From NCBI RefSeq assembly GCF_949628265.1, contig NC_088786.1, positions 20,667,681-20,731,680 of the forward strand: a DNA stretch of 64,000 bases. The letters are read 5' to 3'. This stretch comes from Cloeon dipterum (taxonomy: Eukaryota; Arthropoda; Insecta; Ephemeroptera; Baetidae). The notes beneath the pieces are model-generated. The model had not been told where the DNA came from. It searched no databases and was given only the letters and a program-made list of their open reading frames with translations. Numbering within the stretch: position 1 is the stretch's first letter; every line of letters begins with the position of its first letter. Shown here piece by piece: positions 34,701 to 45,960 of the stretch. The translations under genes and the position numbers were made by a program.

Positions 34701-35667
34701 GAGAAAATACTCATAAGCACAATTGTAACTTTGTCCTGTTGCTGACAGATATGACGGCATCTATAAAGTGGTTAGGTACTTCCAAAAGGAGGTCAACGGC
34801 AACCTGATGTGGAAGTTTGAACTTCGCAGAGATGACCCAGAGCCTCCGCCATGGACCTCATCTGGCTTGGCTTTCATGATTACCATGAGCGTCGGTGCCA
34901 TGGAGGTATAATCCTCATTTCAAGCCATTGTATTTACTTATCAACCAAATTTTCAGGGCACACGCTTGATCGAGAACATTAAGAAAAGAAAACTTGCGTA
35001 CGAGTGTGTGGATGTGAAACGCACTAAGATCGCTTACGTCATGCCACCAGCAGTAGCCACTTTAATTAAGGAGGATACATTGAACCAGAGAAACTGGATG
35101 GCATTGCAGACCTCTCTCGACTTGGGCTACCCTGTAAGTGTGACACTGATTCGATCAAGGCTTTCCTTATTTGAACACTAGTGCTGTTGATAGATTCAGA
35201 GATTTAAAATAATGTTGCGCAGGAATTCATCCGGGCTGTGGCTGAGCAGTTTGTGTGCGTCATCTGTCAAGAGGTAGCCAAAGACCCTTTCACAATGAAG
35301 TGCGGACATAACTCATGCATTGTAAGTATCTTTAGAATCAATTGAGACAGTTAAAAGGCAATCTTAAAACCATCCTATTTATTCAATAAGTTAAAATCAT
35401 ATATAATGATCTTAAAGAAATGCCTAAGGTAAAACCTGTGTCAAATACCACACCGCAATCAATGCAAATTCTGTTTTGCAGAAATGTATGGGCAAATGGC
35501 TGAAGTCATCAGCGAGAGCATACTGTCCCTTCTGTCAGGCGGACGTTGACAGTAAGAGTGTCAAGGTAAACAAGCCGCTGGACAAAGCACTGAATGCACT
35601 GCTACCTGGATACAATCCAAAGCAGCCACCACCCAAACCCTTCAGCTTGGTCAGAAAGTCTGACTGA
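31781..35667 (+). CDS. UHRF1: UHRF1, maintenance-methylation factor and E3 ligase (723 aa)
   Basis: UHRF1 reads hemimethylated CpG and histone H3 and recruits DNMT1 at replication. Exons: 31781-31933, 32233-32397, 32458-32603, 32698-32829, 32891-33084, 33138-33306, 33526-33763, 33816-34027, 34081-34224, 34749-34905, 34957-35133, 35223-35321, 35482-35667; phases close. Domains: ubiquitin-like about 1-70; tandem Tudor about 100-260; PHD about 265-325 starting CKHC, with CGGKHDEDKQLICDEC; SRA about 365-530 with the NKR finger at 453-455 and GSGGRDLG; RING C641-C680 (CVIC, CGHNSC, CPFC). All five domains are present, so the protein should be functional. The 60-bp intron 32398-32457 is open in frame: spliced, YFK joins AGDKIYY as in vertebrate Tudor alignments; retained, it adds 20 residues. 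Length is close to vertebrate UHRF1 (about 790). AATAAA at 36458-36463 may end the transcript. Confidence 0.93.
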
Positions 35668-37284
35668 TTACTCCCTTACCAACATGACACGTTGTGATGC
35701 TATATATATTTATCTCCATGCTCAGGCCACCTAATATTAGAAAAATCACAAATTTAATTAAATATGGGACACTTTTTGCCCTGAATTATTGACATGATGA
35801 CGAGTCAAATTTGTCATTTACATTTTTAATGGTTGATATGTTTTCACAACGCTTTAAAAGAAAAAATGTTTGTGCGGGGCCTTTATATGGATTTTCAGCT
35901 CCAAATTATGGAAAAACGTTTTAAATCACCACCATCATAGAGCATAAAATGCTATTCTACAGCTTTAAATCAAAGCTTCAATAGATCCCTTTTTTGTTGT
36001 TAGGGTCTTCGCTTTAAACTCCTTTTGTGGGATTCTATGAATTTGCGTAGATTAAACGCTCTACTTCTAATCAAATCAGTGGAAGCTAATTATTTCTAGT
36101 ATTTTAACTGGCGATAAATATATTTTGTTCTTTTGAACAGCTTTACAAAATGATGGCTCCAAATGTTAAATTGGTGTGAAAAATAGCCCTTTTTATGAGT
36201 GATTTCAAATTCTGCTGGAACTCACTTGAGCTAACAAGGTTGAAACTCTCCAGCTGAAGAAGAGCAGAGTGTTTCCAAACAAGTTGGAACAAATCTGCTA
36301 ATTAACAAAAATTGTATCTTCGCTTCGGATAATATAAAACTTTAGTCATTTATTTCCTTAATAATGATTTAAATGCATGCAAAGAGACATTCCGCTATAG
36401 CGTAGATTTTAAACCTGCCAAGATTACATTGTTTCTGTTCATTCCATACTAGTTTTTAATAAAATAAAAACTAAATATAACTATTATATTTCATTGCTAA
36501 AATTTGCCAAATTTCTCTAATGCTTAACGGGTATTTCTCAATCATTTTCGCTTGATTTCTTTCCAATCTATCCAACGGAGTGCAAATATGAGGTGTCTGG
36601 CAAATAATATCATGACTTTCAATAGGGAGACAATGCTCGCCGCTTTAATAGGTTGCCAATTTTCCTAGAAATTTAAACGGCAACCAAGGAACATTTAGAA
36701 TAAATAAAGAGCAAGTTAATTATAGAAACGGATTTTTATTAATGACTTGCATTAACGCAACATAAAGAGGGTCGTTGAAGAGAAAATTTGCTAATATCAG
36801 TTACAGGACAGTTGGACCTGTCTTGGAATAGTTAACATCATATTTTAAAGGAATAGCTCTCAAAATTCAGGCACGAAACAATTCGTTCAAACAGCAGTAA
36901 TAACTTAAATACAACTTAGTAAAAATTCCTATCTCCCATCACTTCAAGAAATATAAAAATACTGCAAAAATGCACTTCGCAAATCCTGTTCTTAAAAAAT
37001 ATGTGTTTCAGTGCTGCAAGGCATCCACTCGATTTTTCTCAAGGCCTCACCTTGGACAGATATGTCATCGATTTTAATTCTAGACACCGCAACTGTGGTG
37101 CTTGGGCGAATGAAAAATGCACTCAGAAAATAGTCTTTAAACTCTTGAAGCCTCCTGAAAAGTTGATTTGTTTTTCTCATTTTGCAGCCTGCGTGAGCGA
37201 GGCAAGCGGAATAAATTAGATCACTACTGCGATATAGGCAAAAATCGTGTAAGGCACAGCGAATCATTCATTGTCAGTGAGTGT
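35668..37284. other. UHRF1 3' UTR and convergent spacer to the GT49 gene
   Basis: The genes converge here. The first 800 bp probably include the UHRF1 3' UTR (AATAAA at 36458-36463). A family I repeat follows at 36.5-36.7 kb. No coding segment was recognised; the 91-codon ORF at 36992-37267 has no family resemblance. Confidence 0.5.
36490..36690 (+). repeat. Family I repeat copy
   Basis: Carries AATTTGCCAAATTTCTC, TCTATCCAACGGAGTG, AATAGGGAGACAATGCTCGC and AGAAATTTAAACGGCAACC in the family order. It is one of the clearest short-form copies. Confidence 0.7.
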
Positions 37285-37290
37285 TTTATT
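37285..37290 (-). terminator. Polyadenylation signal of the GT49 gene
   Basis: TTTATT on the + strand, that is AATAAA on the - strand, 185 bp past the stop codon of the glycosyltransferase. Confidence 0.55.
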
Positions 37291-37474
37291 TCTTGCGTTG
37301 ACTCGGCGGGGATGCGGTGCCGCGACAAAGATCCGGCCTCCTATTGACTCGGACGATCCACGCGCCCAAAACGAATGCGGTCAGAGAGACCAGATCAAAC
37401 GAGTCAAAATTGGCGAAGGTCGCGGCGGCACCGCGCACTCTGGTCCCTCTTAGCACCCTCAACCCCCGGCCAGA

Positions 37475-40400
37475 TCACACGGTGCATCCCTTTCGGGTGC
37501 CGTAGAGCAGCTTGAGCTCGGGCAGGATCTGCTGCTTGATCAGCACCTGCGTCCGCTTCACGAACACGCTCCGCTCCTTGTCCTTGTGGTAGTACTTGAT
37601 GCCCGGCCTGTGCACCAGGAACGCATTGTCCAAAATGTGGAACTCGTAGTTTAGCACGCACATCGCATAGCCCTGAAATTGCGAGAAAATCATTGCCACC
37701 AGAGTACTTTTTTCACATTAGGAAGGGCTACATGAATTCAATGGTTTCGCCACGGAATCCTAAGTTTCCTTGGTTATATTGATGAAATAAAATCCGTAAA
37801 TTGTATTTCCTCGTTGCCAAGAGCGCGAACTTTGTTTCATTGACTACGTTCGGATTAACATCTGAAGCACTAATTTATTTGGGAGCTGCTTATTCTCCAG
37901 AAGTACATTTTTTAAAGTCGGCAAAATAAAATTGACGCTCTTGGCATCTTCTGGTTAGCTCTATGTTGGCCACGAGGAAACAAAATATCAAACATTTCAT
38001 CGCAACGATAAAAAAGCTTAAAAATCATCACGTCCAGGGAATGTGTGGACGTTGTAAAAAATTCGTCATTTTCTTCTATGAATGAATTCTCGAATGTGAC
38101 GTTCAATCAAGAAAACTAATTTATTGAAGGAAAAATAAACTGAAGTTTGGCGCATCTATGCCTCTCCCTTCCAAAAAAGTTCCCCTGACCAGTGTATAGT
38201 TGTTTCAGGTAATCAACCCTTCTAGTGCAGAAAAAATGTGTAAATGTGTCCTTTGGCGTGAGTTGTTCAGAAATCTTTGTGAACGCGTAGTTTCAAATAT
38301 TTCATCACTGAGATATTTGCAAAAAATATCACCTGGGTCATTTTGTCGCTCATGCCTTCCCAGGAGAGCCTCTCGTCGTAAGGCGGCTCTTGCTTCGTTC
38401 CAATGTAAATGGGCTCCCAATGCAAGAAGCGACCAGTACGTTGACCCACGTGGAAGACGTGCAGCCCCTCAGACTGCTTCAACGCCATCCATTCGGCTGC
38501 CTTAGGCACGTTGTGACAATTCGGGCACACCTAACGACCATCAATTTAATTAAATCAAGAATAATTCAAATCCATAAATAAATTTAAACGTTTTTCAGGT
38601 AAAAGCTAATTTTTCAAAAGTATATTCAAAGTAAATAATTTTAAGGCAAATTCCCTGGAATATAATTGAATTTATTGAGGGCTGAAATGTGTTTAAAGTA
38701 ACAAGATTTTTATCCGCATTTCTGAATTTTATTCAAATTGAATTAATTAATCAGAATTGTAAATTTTAATTTTTCCAGGATGATTTCCATTCAGCAGCAA
38801 GATCAAATTAAGTATCTTACGTGTTTGTGAAAGGGCACGGCGTCCTTGCTGGCAAGCATTGCGGCGAGCTGCGTTTTATTTTGTGGCATCGAGCTGTTCT
38901 CCTTGACCTCGAAGATGCTGAGCGGATAGACCTTGGGCGGCGACGGTTTTTTGGTCACGTTAGCTTTTTGCTGCTGCAAGAGGTGGCCGTGCACCATGCC
39001 CAGGAAGTCGGGGATGACGCCAGGATTGGGGTACAGCTCAACGTCGGAGGCGAGCACAAAGTGCGTGAGCGCTTCCTCGCGCGCCACGTTGCGGCCCACG
39101 TTCACCGGGTACAGGATCTTGTGGGTGCTCTTGTAGCTCACCTGGCCCAGCCCGGCGGCCTGCTCCAGGCTCAACGAGCAGTTGGCCTTTGGAAGATGCG
39201 AGAAGCCGTCAACGGCTGGTCGCGGCACCTGAATTAAAAAAAATAGATTATTAACATTTTGTAAGATTTGGTTGATAAGTTTTTTTTCATTTCGATATTT
39301 GATTTAAATGAAATTCTAGAATTTTTTACTTGCAAAAAATATCTTTCAAGAGAAATGTAATAGATCAACACAAATAGGGCACCGTCTTAACTGATAAGTG
39401 CTATATTGCGGCGTCAACATATTTGCCTTTGGAATGACGAGACAAGCATTCAGGGCAACATAAATCAGTTTTTACAAGCCGCTGACTTATCTCCACTCGT
39501 TTCTATTTATATTTATCAACCAAAAAATATTTCCTCTTTATATTATTCTGCTGGATACCAAAATTTATTATTTCATCGTCCAAATATTGACATACAACTG
39601 GTTTATCAGATATTTTTTATACGAAAGTTTTGATAAAATAACAGTTCAAATTTATCTATTAAACAGGACATTTTCTACTCTCATAGAGTCAATTTACCCA
39701 CAACTTTAAAAGCTCTCAGGCTTCTCGTTGCATTAAATAATTAAAAAAAACGTTTCGTCAGTCAGAAAGAACAAGCTCATCAAGATCTAAATATCCTTGC
39801 CAAGGAGGGCGCGAGTTTATTTTGAAAGTACAAGTCCGGCAAAAATCATGCCCCCCCCCCCCCAGACTTGAAAATTTCTCTAATTGGTTTGTGTTGCATG
39901 ATAGCTTCCCTAGTTAGTGCAAGTAAATTTATTTAGATTTTTTAAAGTTATTTTATAGTCAATTTCTAAACCATTATTATTAGTTTACCGTTTTGGGAAC
40001 GTGTTTGGCGGGGAAGTAGAAATGGAATGTGACGTGTTGCCGGACGAGGTGGGCACTAGGACCGCAGTGACGCACATGCTGGATGGCGGCGAGCGCTGGC
40101 GTCCAGTCGGCGCCGGGCGCAAACACGGACATAGCGACCGGCCCCTGCCAGCGCTTGAGCAGCGGCACCAGGTTGTCGAGGAAGGTGTGGTCGCCGTGAG
40201 TCGTGTAGGTGACCGAGTCGGCGCAACCTGGCTGCCGCTCGGCCCGCACGTAGTTGTAGAGCACCCAGAATTCGCCTCGCTGGCCATAGCGCGCCGTCGC
40301 CACACCATCCACGCAGCCCAGCAGCTGTTGCAGCGAAACCTCCGGCACAGCCGCGGCCGTCGACGCCGGCGCTTCTGACGACGCTAGCACCTCACGAACG

Positions 40401-40709
40401 TACTCTAGGTTGCGCCCTGTGTTGCCTGCTGACACATGTACCGAGCCCGACACCTGCAACACACAAAATGATTTTCTTTAGATATTTATTAATAAAAGCA
40501 GATAACGTCGTGTTATTGAAAGAGTCAAATTAAAAATTATTTGGGTGTTAAAAAAACGGAAATTTGGTCGGAGTTATCTATTTATAATGTAATCAACGGA
40601 TTTAAACTGGTCTCACCGTCGGGCTGAGGAAGGTGTTGAGGGCGTAGAGCGAAACAAAGACGAGCGAGCCCGCCAGGAGGCCTGATGTCAGCTTTTTCGA
40701 CCGGATCAT
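37475..40709 (-). CDS. GT49 glucuronyltransferase, B4GAT1-like (453 aa)
   Basis: In vertebrates B4GAT1 adds the glucuronic acid primer that LARGE extends on alpha-dystroglycan, in the Golgi. Exons on the - strand: 40709-40617, 40453-39989, 39228-38821, 38530-38333, 37672-37475, all phase 0. A type II signal anchor lies at about residues 9-30. The donor-binding acidic motif is SDVE at 247-250 within FVLASDVELYPNPG. Further family blocks are VGRNVAREEAL, CPNCHNVPKAAEWM, HWEPIYIGT, YDERLSWEGMSDK and LDNAFLVHRPGIK. Length fits insect members. The start ATG has context GCCAAAATGA and is preceded at 40780 by an acceptor (TTTTTGCAG), so a 5' UTR exon lies further upstream. Insects often have several GT49 paralogues, so orthology to B4GAT1 itself is not certain. 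Confidence 0.88.
39851..39863 (+). repeat. Poly-C tract
   Basis: Thirteen C in a row inside a GT49 gene intron (39229-39988). It is the longest such run in the window and a likely site of length variation or sequencing error. Confidence 0.85.
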
Positions 40710-41291
40710 TTTGGCGGCTCCGGACTTGCAAAACCTGAGGTCATCTCGGCCGCTGCACCAGCATGTCTCAATCTGCCACCTGCAAAAACAACCAGCAAAT
40801 TTTGACATGCTGAACTCCTCGAGCAGAAATAAATGCCATTTTCCTAGCGCTACATAAATCGATTCCGGCCGTGCCGTAACACGCACAAACACAATTACTT
40901 AATCGGCAACATGGTGAATATTTGATAAAAGGTCAGCTTCCGTCCGCGCCACAATAATTATTGCTGCGCTCAGCTTTTTCCGCGCGCGCATTCTTATACC
41001 GAAGCCTTTCGTTTTGCGGGCGCGAGCATGACGTTGGCGGAAATAAAGAACACGATTAATTTGTGTAGTGGTGGAAAATGCCGTGTCGGTCGGGGCAGCA
41101 GGGAAAAACGTGCGTTGCGTAGGCGTGTCCCTCGCGTGTCCGAGGTCCGTATCATCCCTTATGTGTCGTCGCAACATTTCACACATGCACACGTGCTATC
41201 TAATTGGACTGTCGGCGTAACACTGAATCCAGATCTATCGTTTCCAGAAAAGTTTGAGTTATTTCACAATTTTTTCTTGATCCTATATGTG

Positions 41292-41657
41292 CTCAGCTAA
41301 TTCTCACCGGGTTTCAATAACACCGCCAACCGGATAACAAGGGTCCCGAGTGACCGCAGAGGTGTTTGGGCCCAATATGACTATCTTTTCGCCTCCCCCG
41401 CACCGAGGTCTTTGACTGAAATGCCAGAAATTTGTCCCTTCTCACCGCTGGAAAGGTGAGAAAAGAAACGCCTCCTACCAGCCCTGTGAGCTATTTGAGG
41501 ATTTTGAGTCACTTAAATATATAACCAATTTTTGCCATCTCTGACAATGGGCAGCCATAATATAATAATAGATCCCCGAATTGCTCAAATACCTCCCTCT
41601 TATTGCGTCGGTACTCAAAGGAATGCTTTAACAATGCGAGCCAACGGGTGGTTTCAT
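41292..41657 (-). repeat. Family II repeat, long inverted copy
   Basis: Reverse complement of the 16.06-16.4 kb copy with the same order of blocks, including GTTGGCTCGCATTGTTAA, GGCTGCCCATTGTCAGAGAT, AAAGACCTCGGTGCGGGGG and GGCGGTGTTATTG. Length is about 365 bp. The two copies differ by many substitutions and small indels, so neither insertion is recent. Confidence 0.75.
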
Positions 41658-43295
41658 TTCTCAAAGACCCCTTTTGTCTGCAAAAAGGTCAAAGACCGAC
41701 GAGACAATATCTTACCTTGGCCACGAAAGAATGAAAAAATAAACGAAACGAGGGAGCAGAAACGCAAATTTAAAGTAACGATTTGCCATCGCCGTGTAGC
41801 TCGACACGAAAACGCGCACGAGGCCCAAGACGAATCGATTCGGCCACTGGGTAATGAGCAGCTAACTGCGACCCTCGAGTTTAAACAAGCTTCGGCAAAT
41901 GACTGCGGCATAAGCCGTGGTTAAGTTGAAAACCGATCTACTCGGCTTGCCTCTGCAGTTAGAAACGGAAACGCCACACAATCTTGCGATAAATTATATC
42001 TAGAGTAATTCCTCGTGGCAGCAAAATTATATGTGTATATTGATAGCTTTCACTGTGATAGAAGTTACTGACTGATGCTGCGCTAACATTCGGCACTACA
42101 AAACGTGCCGTTATTATAGAATTCAGGAAAGAAAAAATAATTAGGTTACAAAGGGCACCCATACTGATCTTTGTTCTTTGTAAGAATATCTTGCTTAACA
42201 TCAGCGAAAGACTGATTAAATTTTATTTCCGATCATAACCAATTTCAAACCTTTCCCGTCTTCACAAATGTTGCGAATTTCGACAAGGAAAATAAGGGTG
42301 TATGGAATAATTGAAGGATTGCGATCGGCGGCGCAGAAATAAACTTAAGTGCAGTTGGCGAGAAGGAATTTGTCTGCGCCTGGCCGGCCGGTGGCTCGAC
42401 GAGTCTTTGAACGCCCTTGACTCGGCCGACCTTTGAGCAACAACCTGGCCAAGGTAGTCGCTCCATCGCTCTGCCTGCCGCCTCCGGCCTCGCCAAACGC
42501 AATTACTGCCATGCCGCCGACAGACGCAATACACACAGAATCCAAAAGGACGCTTTTGTCTCCTCGCGCCGGAGAAAATCGGAAAAGTGCGGCCCAATAT
42601 AACGGGTCCAAATGCAATCCAATATCTGCTTGCGGTCGACCACCTGGACAGCAAATTTATCTTCCGAAATAGACCTATTCAAAGAGATGGAACTCAATCA
42701 TCAACAGAAAAGATGCTGCAGCGAGACGAGTAACTCTATGATAGACATTCCAAAGACCAACTCACTCTCAGGGTGGAATTTTCTTGCTGCCAGTTTTTTA
42801 CCGCTGTTTTATTACTTTATACCAATTTCTTGCGCAACAAATGCAAGAAATTCATTTTTCTAGCAAAAATCCTAAATTTCGGTTGTATCTGCTGCTTTGA
42901 AGACTTGTACAATTAAAAACATCTGAATTCTGCTCTTTATTTCACCAGAGTTTTCTCAAGTCGAGTTCAAAATGTATTAAATTTAAATGCAATTAATAAC
43001 TGCTGACCATAGTAAAATTGAAAAAGGCAATGCACTGCAATTTAAAAATGAAGGTTATTTGTTATTTGCAACTCTGCTGACTGTCAGAGAATCGGAAAAA
43101 AATTGCCTCCTCACCAGTCTAGAAGTCTTGATTGATTTCCTACTTCTTTGTTTTAATAAAATCATCAGCAAGATCAATAAGGAATATATTTATTTATTTA
43201 TTCTGTTCAAACAGATCAATCAGATGCCAACCTTCGGCGTGAATTGCAGCGAGACAACGAGGATATAGCTAAACAATTAGACACTGTATTGAGGC

Positions 43296-43352
43296 TATTT
43301 AAAATGCAAATGCGGCGAAGTAGATCAGTTGCAACTACTGCCGAAGGTTGGT
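43296..43352 (+). promoter_or_regulatory. Predicted core promoter (TATA plus initiator)
   Basis: TATTTAAA at 43296-43303 is followed 30 bp later by TCAGTT at 43325-43330, the arthropod initiator consensus. A donor-like GGTAG|GTAATT follows at about 43354. A GC-rich island with ATG codons comes next (43409 and 43504). The second ATG opens a short signal-peptide-like frame (MEPPRMFTLRVVLAAALLHS) that stops after 22 codons. No downstream gene can be tied to it with confidence. Confidence 0.45.
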
Positions 43353-43582
43353 AGGTAATTAATCAGCCACGCAGGCCGCGAGTCAAAAGCCGCGCGTGGA
43401 GGAAAATGAACTCGATGGCGGCGGCGGTGGCGGCGACGGCAACAATGAACTAACGAACGCGCTTTTCGTCGCTGCACCGCACTGATCAATTAAGGCGAAC
43501 GAAATGGAGCCGCCAAGGATGTTCACCCTGCGTGTCGTGTTGGCTGCTGCTCTTTTGCATTCGACCTAGCGGTACCCTCAGA

Positions 43583-43622
43583 GCCAGCCAGCCAGCCTGC
43601 CAGCCACTCAGCCAGCCAGCGA
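43583..43622 (+). repeat. Degenerate AGCC tandem repeat
   Basis: About nine AGCC or GCCT-like tetranucleotides with a few interruptions (CAGCCAGCCAGCCTGCCAGC and continuation). A simple-sequence tract. Confidence 0.65.
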
Positions 43623-43817
43623 AACCACAAAGCGCGCCTTATTCTCTATTTCGCTCAGCAATAAGAACGTATGTGCACCGATTTGTAATAGACCATTGTC
43701 CTTGGTGCCAATTGCGTTTTGCGCTCGGTACGAAATTTATTGCAACAACTGGCCAGGCCAAAATTCAATAATATTTCTCGACTTTCTAATCCAATTTTGG
43801 TTTACCAAGCGGAATTT

Positions 43818-44130
43818 AAGTGGATTGATACAGGGTATCATTAAAAATTAATTTTAAATAGCTGTTGATCTAATTGTTGGTCTAAATAATAATCTGATAC
43901 AGTGTGGAATAGTGACATCAGGTCAAAGCAACAGTTGAATTTAAAATTTTAAACGGTTTGTCAATGTAGTATTTATATTCCTTTCGCTTTGATTTATGCA
44001 ATGGTGTGCGAACTATGAGCTGAATTTCCCTTCAACTGAAATAAATCGTAATTTTGCTCAAAGGAGACAGTGCTCACCGCTTGATTGGTAAGCTGTATGC
44101 TAACCTTTTCACAGAAATTTAAACGGCAAC
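43818..44130 (+). repeat. Family I repeat, long-form copy
   Basis: Opens with AAGTGGATTGATACAGGGT, as do the long-form copies at 51.6 kb (+) and, reverse complemented, at 45.95 and 55.6 kb. It continues with TTTAAACGGTTTGTCAATG, AAAGGAGACAGTGCTCACCG and AGAAATTTAAACGGCAACCT. Confidence 0.7.
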
Positions 44131-45689
44131 CTGTGAAAATGTAAGCTCTTCCCCAATAATTAACAAAAGGTATAAATAATTTTCAGAATTTTGGCGAAAA
44201 CATCCAATTATATCAGCTGTTTACAAGTTATCGCTAAATTAAATATTTGATTGCTGTGCTCTAGTTTGTTCCTCAAATATTGGTTCCTCGTATCATTTCA
44301 TATTTTTAATAATGCGAAACATTCCCTACACAATTGAGGCGAAAGCCGTGATTTAAAAACGGGACTGCTTATTGGAATCACATTTCGCAAGTGCAAGACG
44401 CCAGGTGTGTTTTACTCGTTTATCACGAATCCGATCCAAATTGAGCAATAGTTCGTGACGCATGTATGAAATTAATTTTGCTGCCAAAAAATTATTCAGT
44501 GAATTCCAATGTTACGCTTGCAAAAAAGGAATGATTTCAGAGGAAAAATCGAGCCCTTCATATCGATTTTTGGACAACTTTATGTCCTTGTCACGCACAG
44601 ACAAATTTTATGTCATCTCCACTTCTCACGAGAGCTCAGCTATTAAAATCGAAGACTTGTGTCGACCGCAGAGAACAACCAGCACACGATACACTTTTAT
44701 TTGCAAGGACGTGACGTTGCAATTACGACACTTGCTCCCAATTCATGCAAAAAAGTGCAAAAATGCAACTCGCTCAACAGAAATAACAAACACTCGTTTG
44801 CTCGATTTACGGAAGCTTGGCCGACAGAGCGTGGCGAAAGACATTCTTCCGCTTAATTATTGCGGTGCGATATAATTTCCCGAGAGGAGATAAAAAAAAT
44901 GAAATAATTACTATAGCGGAAACGCAAGGATGTGAAGTTGGAATTGGATTAGATGAGCCAAAAGGTGTGGCAATTTTTATTTGTCAACATGGAAGGAAGT
45001 AGATTCCTTCAAGAAATTCTGCGTATGTTCATCCTGAATTAATTCCGGAAATTTCTCGATGATGGTGTGCTTGGAAATTGATTAATTTTCTTGGCTACCT
45101 CGTGCGTGGATTTCCTCATGCTTAACGAGAATTAGATTTTTCCATGTAGCGCGACCAAGCATCCTTTTATGAGTTCAACAGCTTCACGGTTTTCCGCAAA
45201 ATTAAGAACAAGGAAAGTCTTATTTTACTATGTGCGAGATTCTTGTTGCGGTTTTGGCTGCTAGTTTGTTTTGTTAAAAATAACTTAAGAGTTGCATCTT
45301 ATCTGTTTTCATGCGTTAATAAAAGTTCAGTCGTTGGCTTAATAATGAAATTATTACACGAGACCCTAAAGAGTGGTAAAGTTTCTGCTCATTACTTTAA
45401 GCACCCTTTGACAAAACACCCCCTGAATAATACGATGCCTTATATTCTATCTGGGGAAAATGCGGTAAAAAATGGTGACAGTGAATTACTTATCCATTTT
45501 ATTTTTATTCAAATAGATTTTAAAAGTGCCCCTAAGAGATAACTTTAAAGAATTTGGCTTTCTAATTCCAAAAATTCTCTGTTGGTACATTGAATTTAAG
45601 AAAAAATTCAAAATCACTTTAAATGAACAAAACACGCATTTTGGCAACCGTCAAAGTTCCATCCAGATCCTTTAGGGCCTGGCCCAACC

Positions 45690-45960
45690 CCTTATTTGGG
45701 GAGGTTGGATTTTTTAAAACATTTTCTTCATTTCTGGTTCTACCTCATTTCTAATATTTCTAATTTCATACGGAAGAAATCGTAAGAAATCCGGATGTGG
45801 TCAAGAGCTTTTAATTTCGGAGAAAAATGGCAAACTTTGAATTTAAATTGTAGAGAGGTCCTCTTTTGATTTGAAAATATTGTTTAAACAAACAATTTGA
45901 TCAACTGCTAACAGCTAAATAATTTCAATTGCTGCAGTGTATCGATCCACTTTAAACTGG
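45690..45960 (-). repeat. Family I repeat, inverted long-form copy
   Basis: Reverse complement carries AAAGTGGATCGATACACTGC at its start and GAGAGGTCC...AAATTCAAAGTTTGCCATTTTTCTCC inside, as in the 51.6 kb copy. More eroded than the others. Confidence 0.55.

Noticed and set aside
43504-43572. Short signal-peptide-like ORF of 22 codons.
   Set aside because: It ends at a stop before any usable donor and no continuation exon was found, so it is only mentioned with the promoter.
44462-44875. 137-codon ORF containing several cysteines.
   Set aside because: Cysteines do not form a known zinc-binding spacing, no splice or promoter support, and it is no longer than chance allows.
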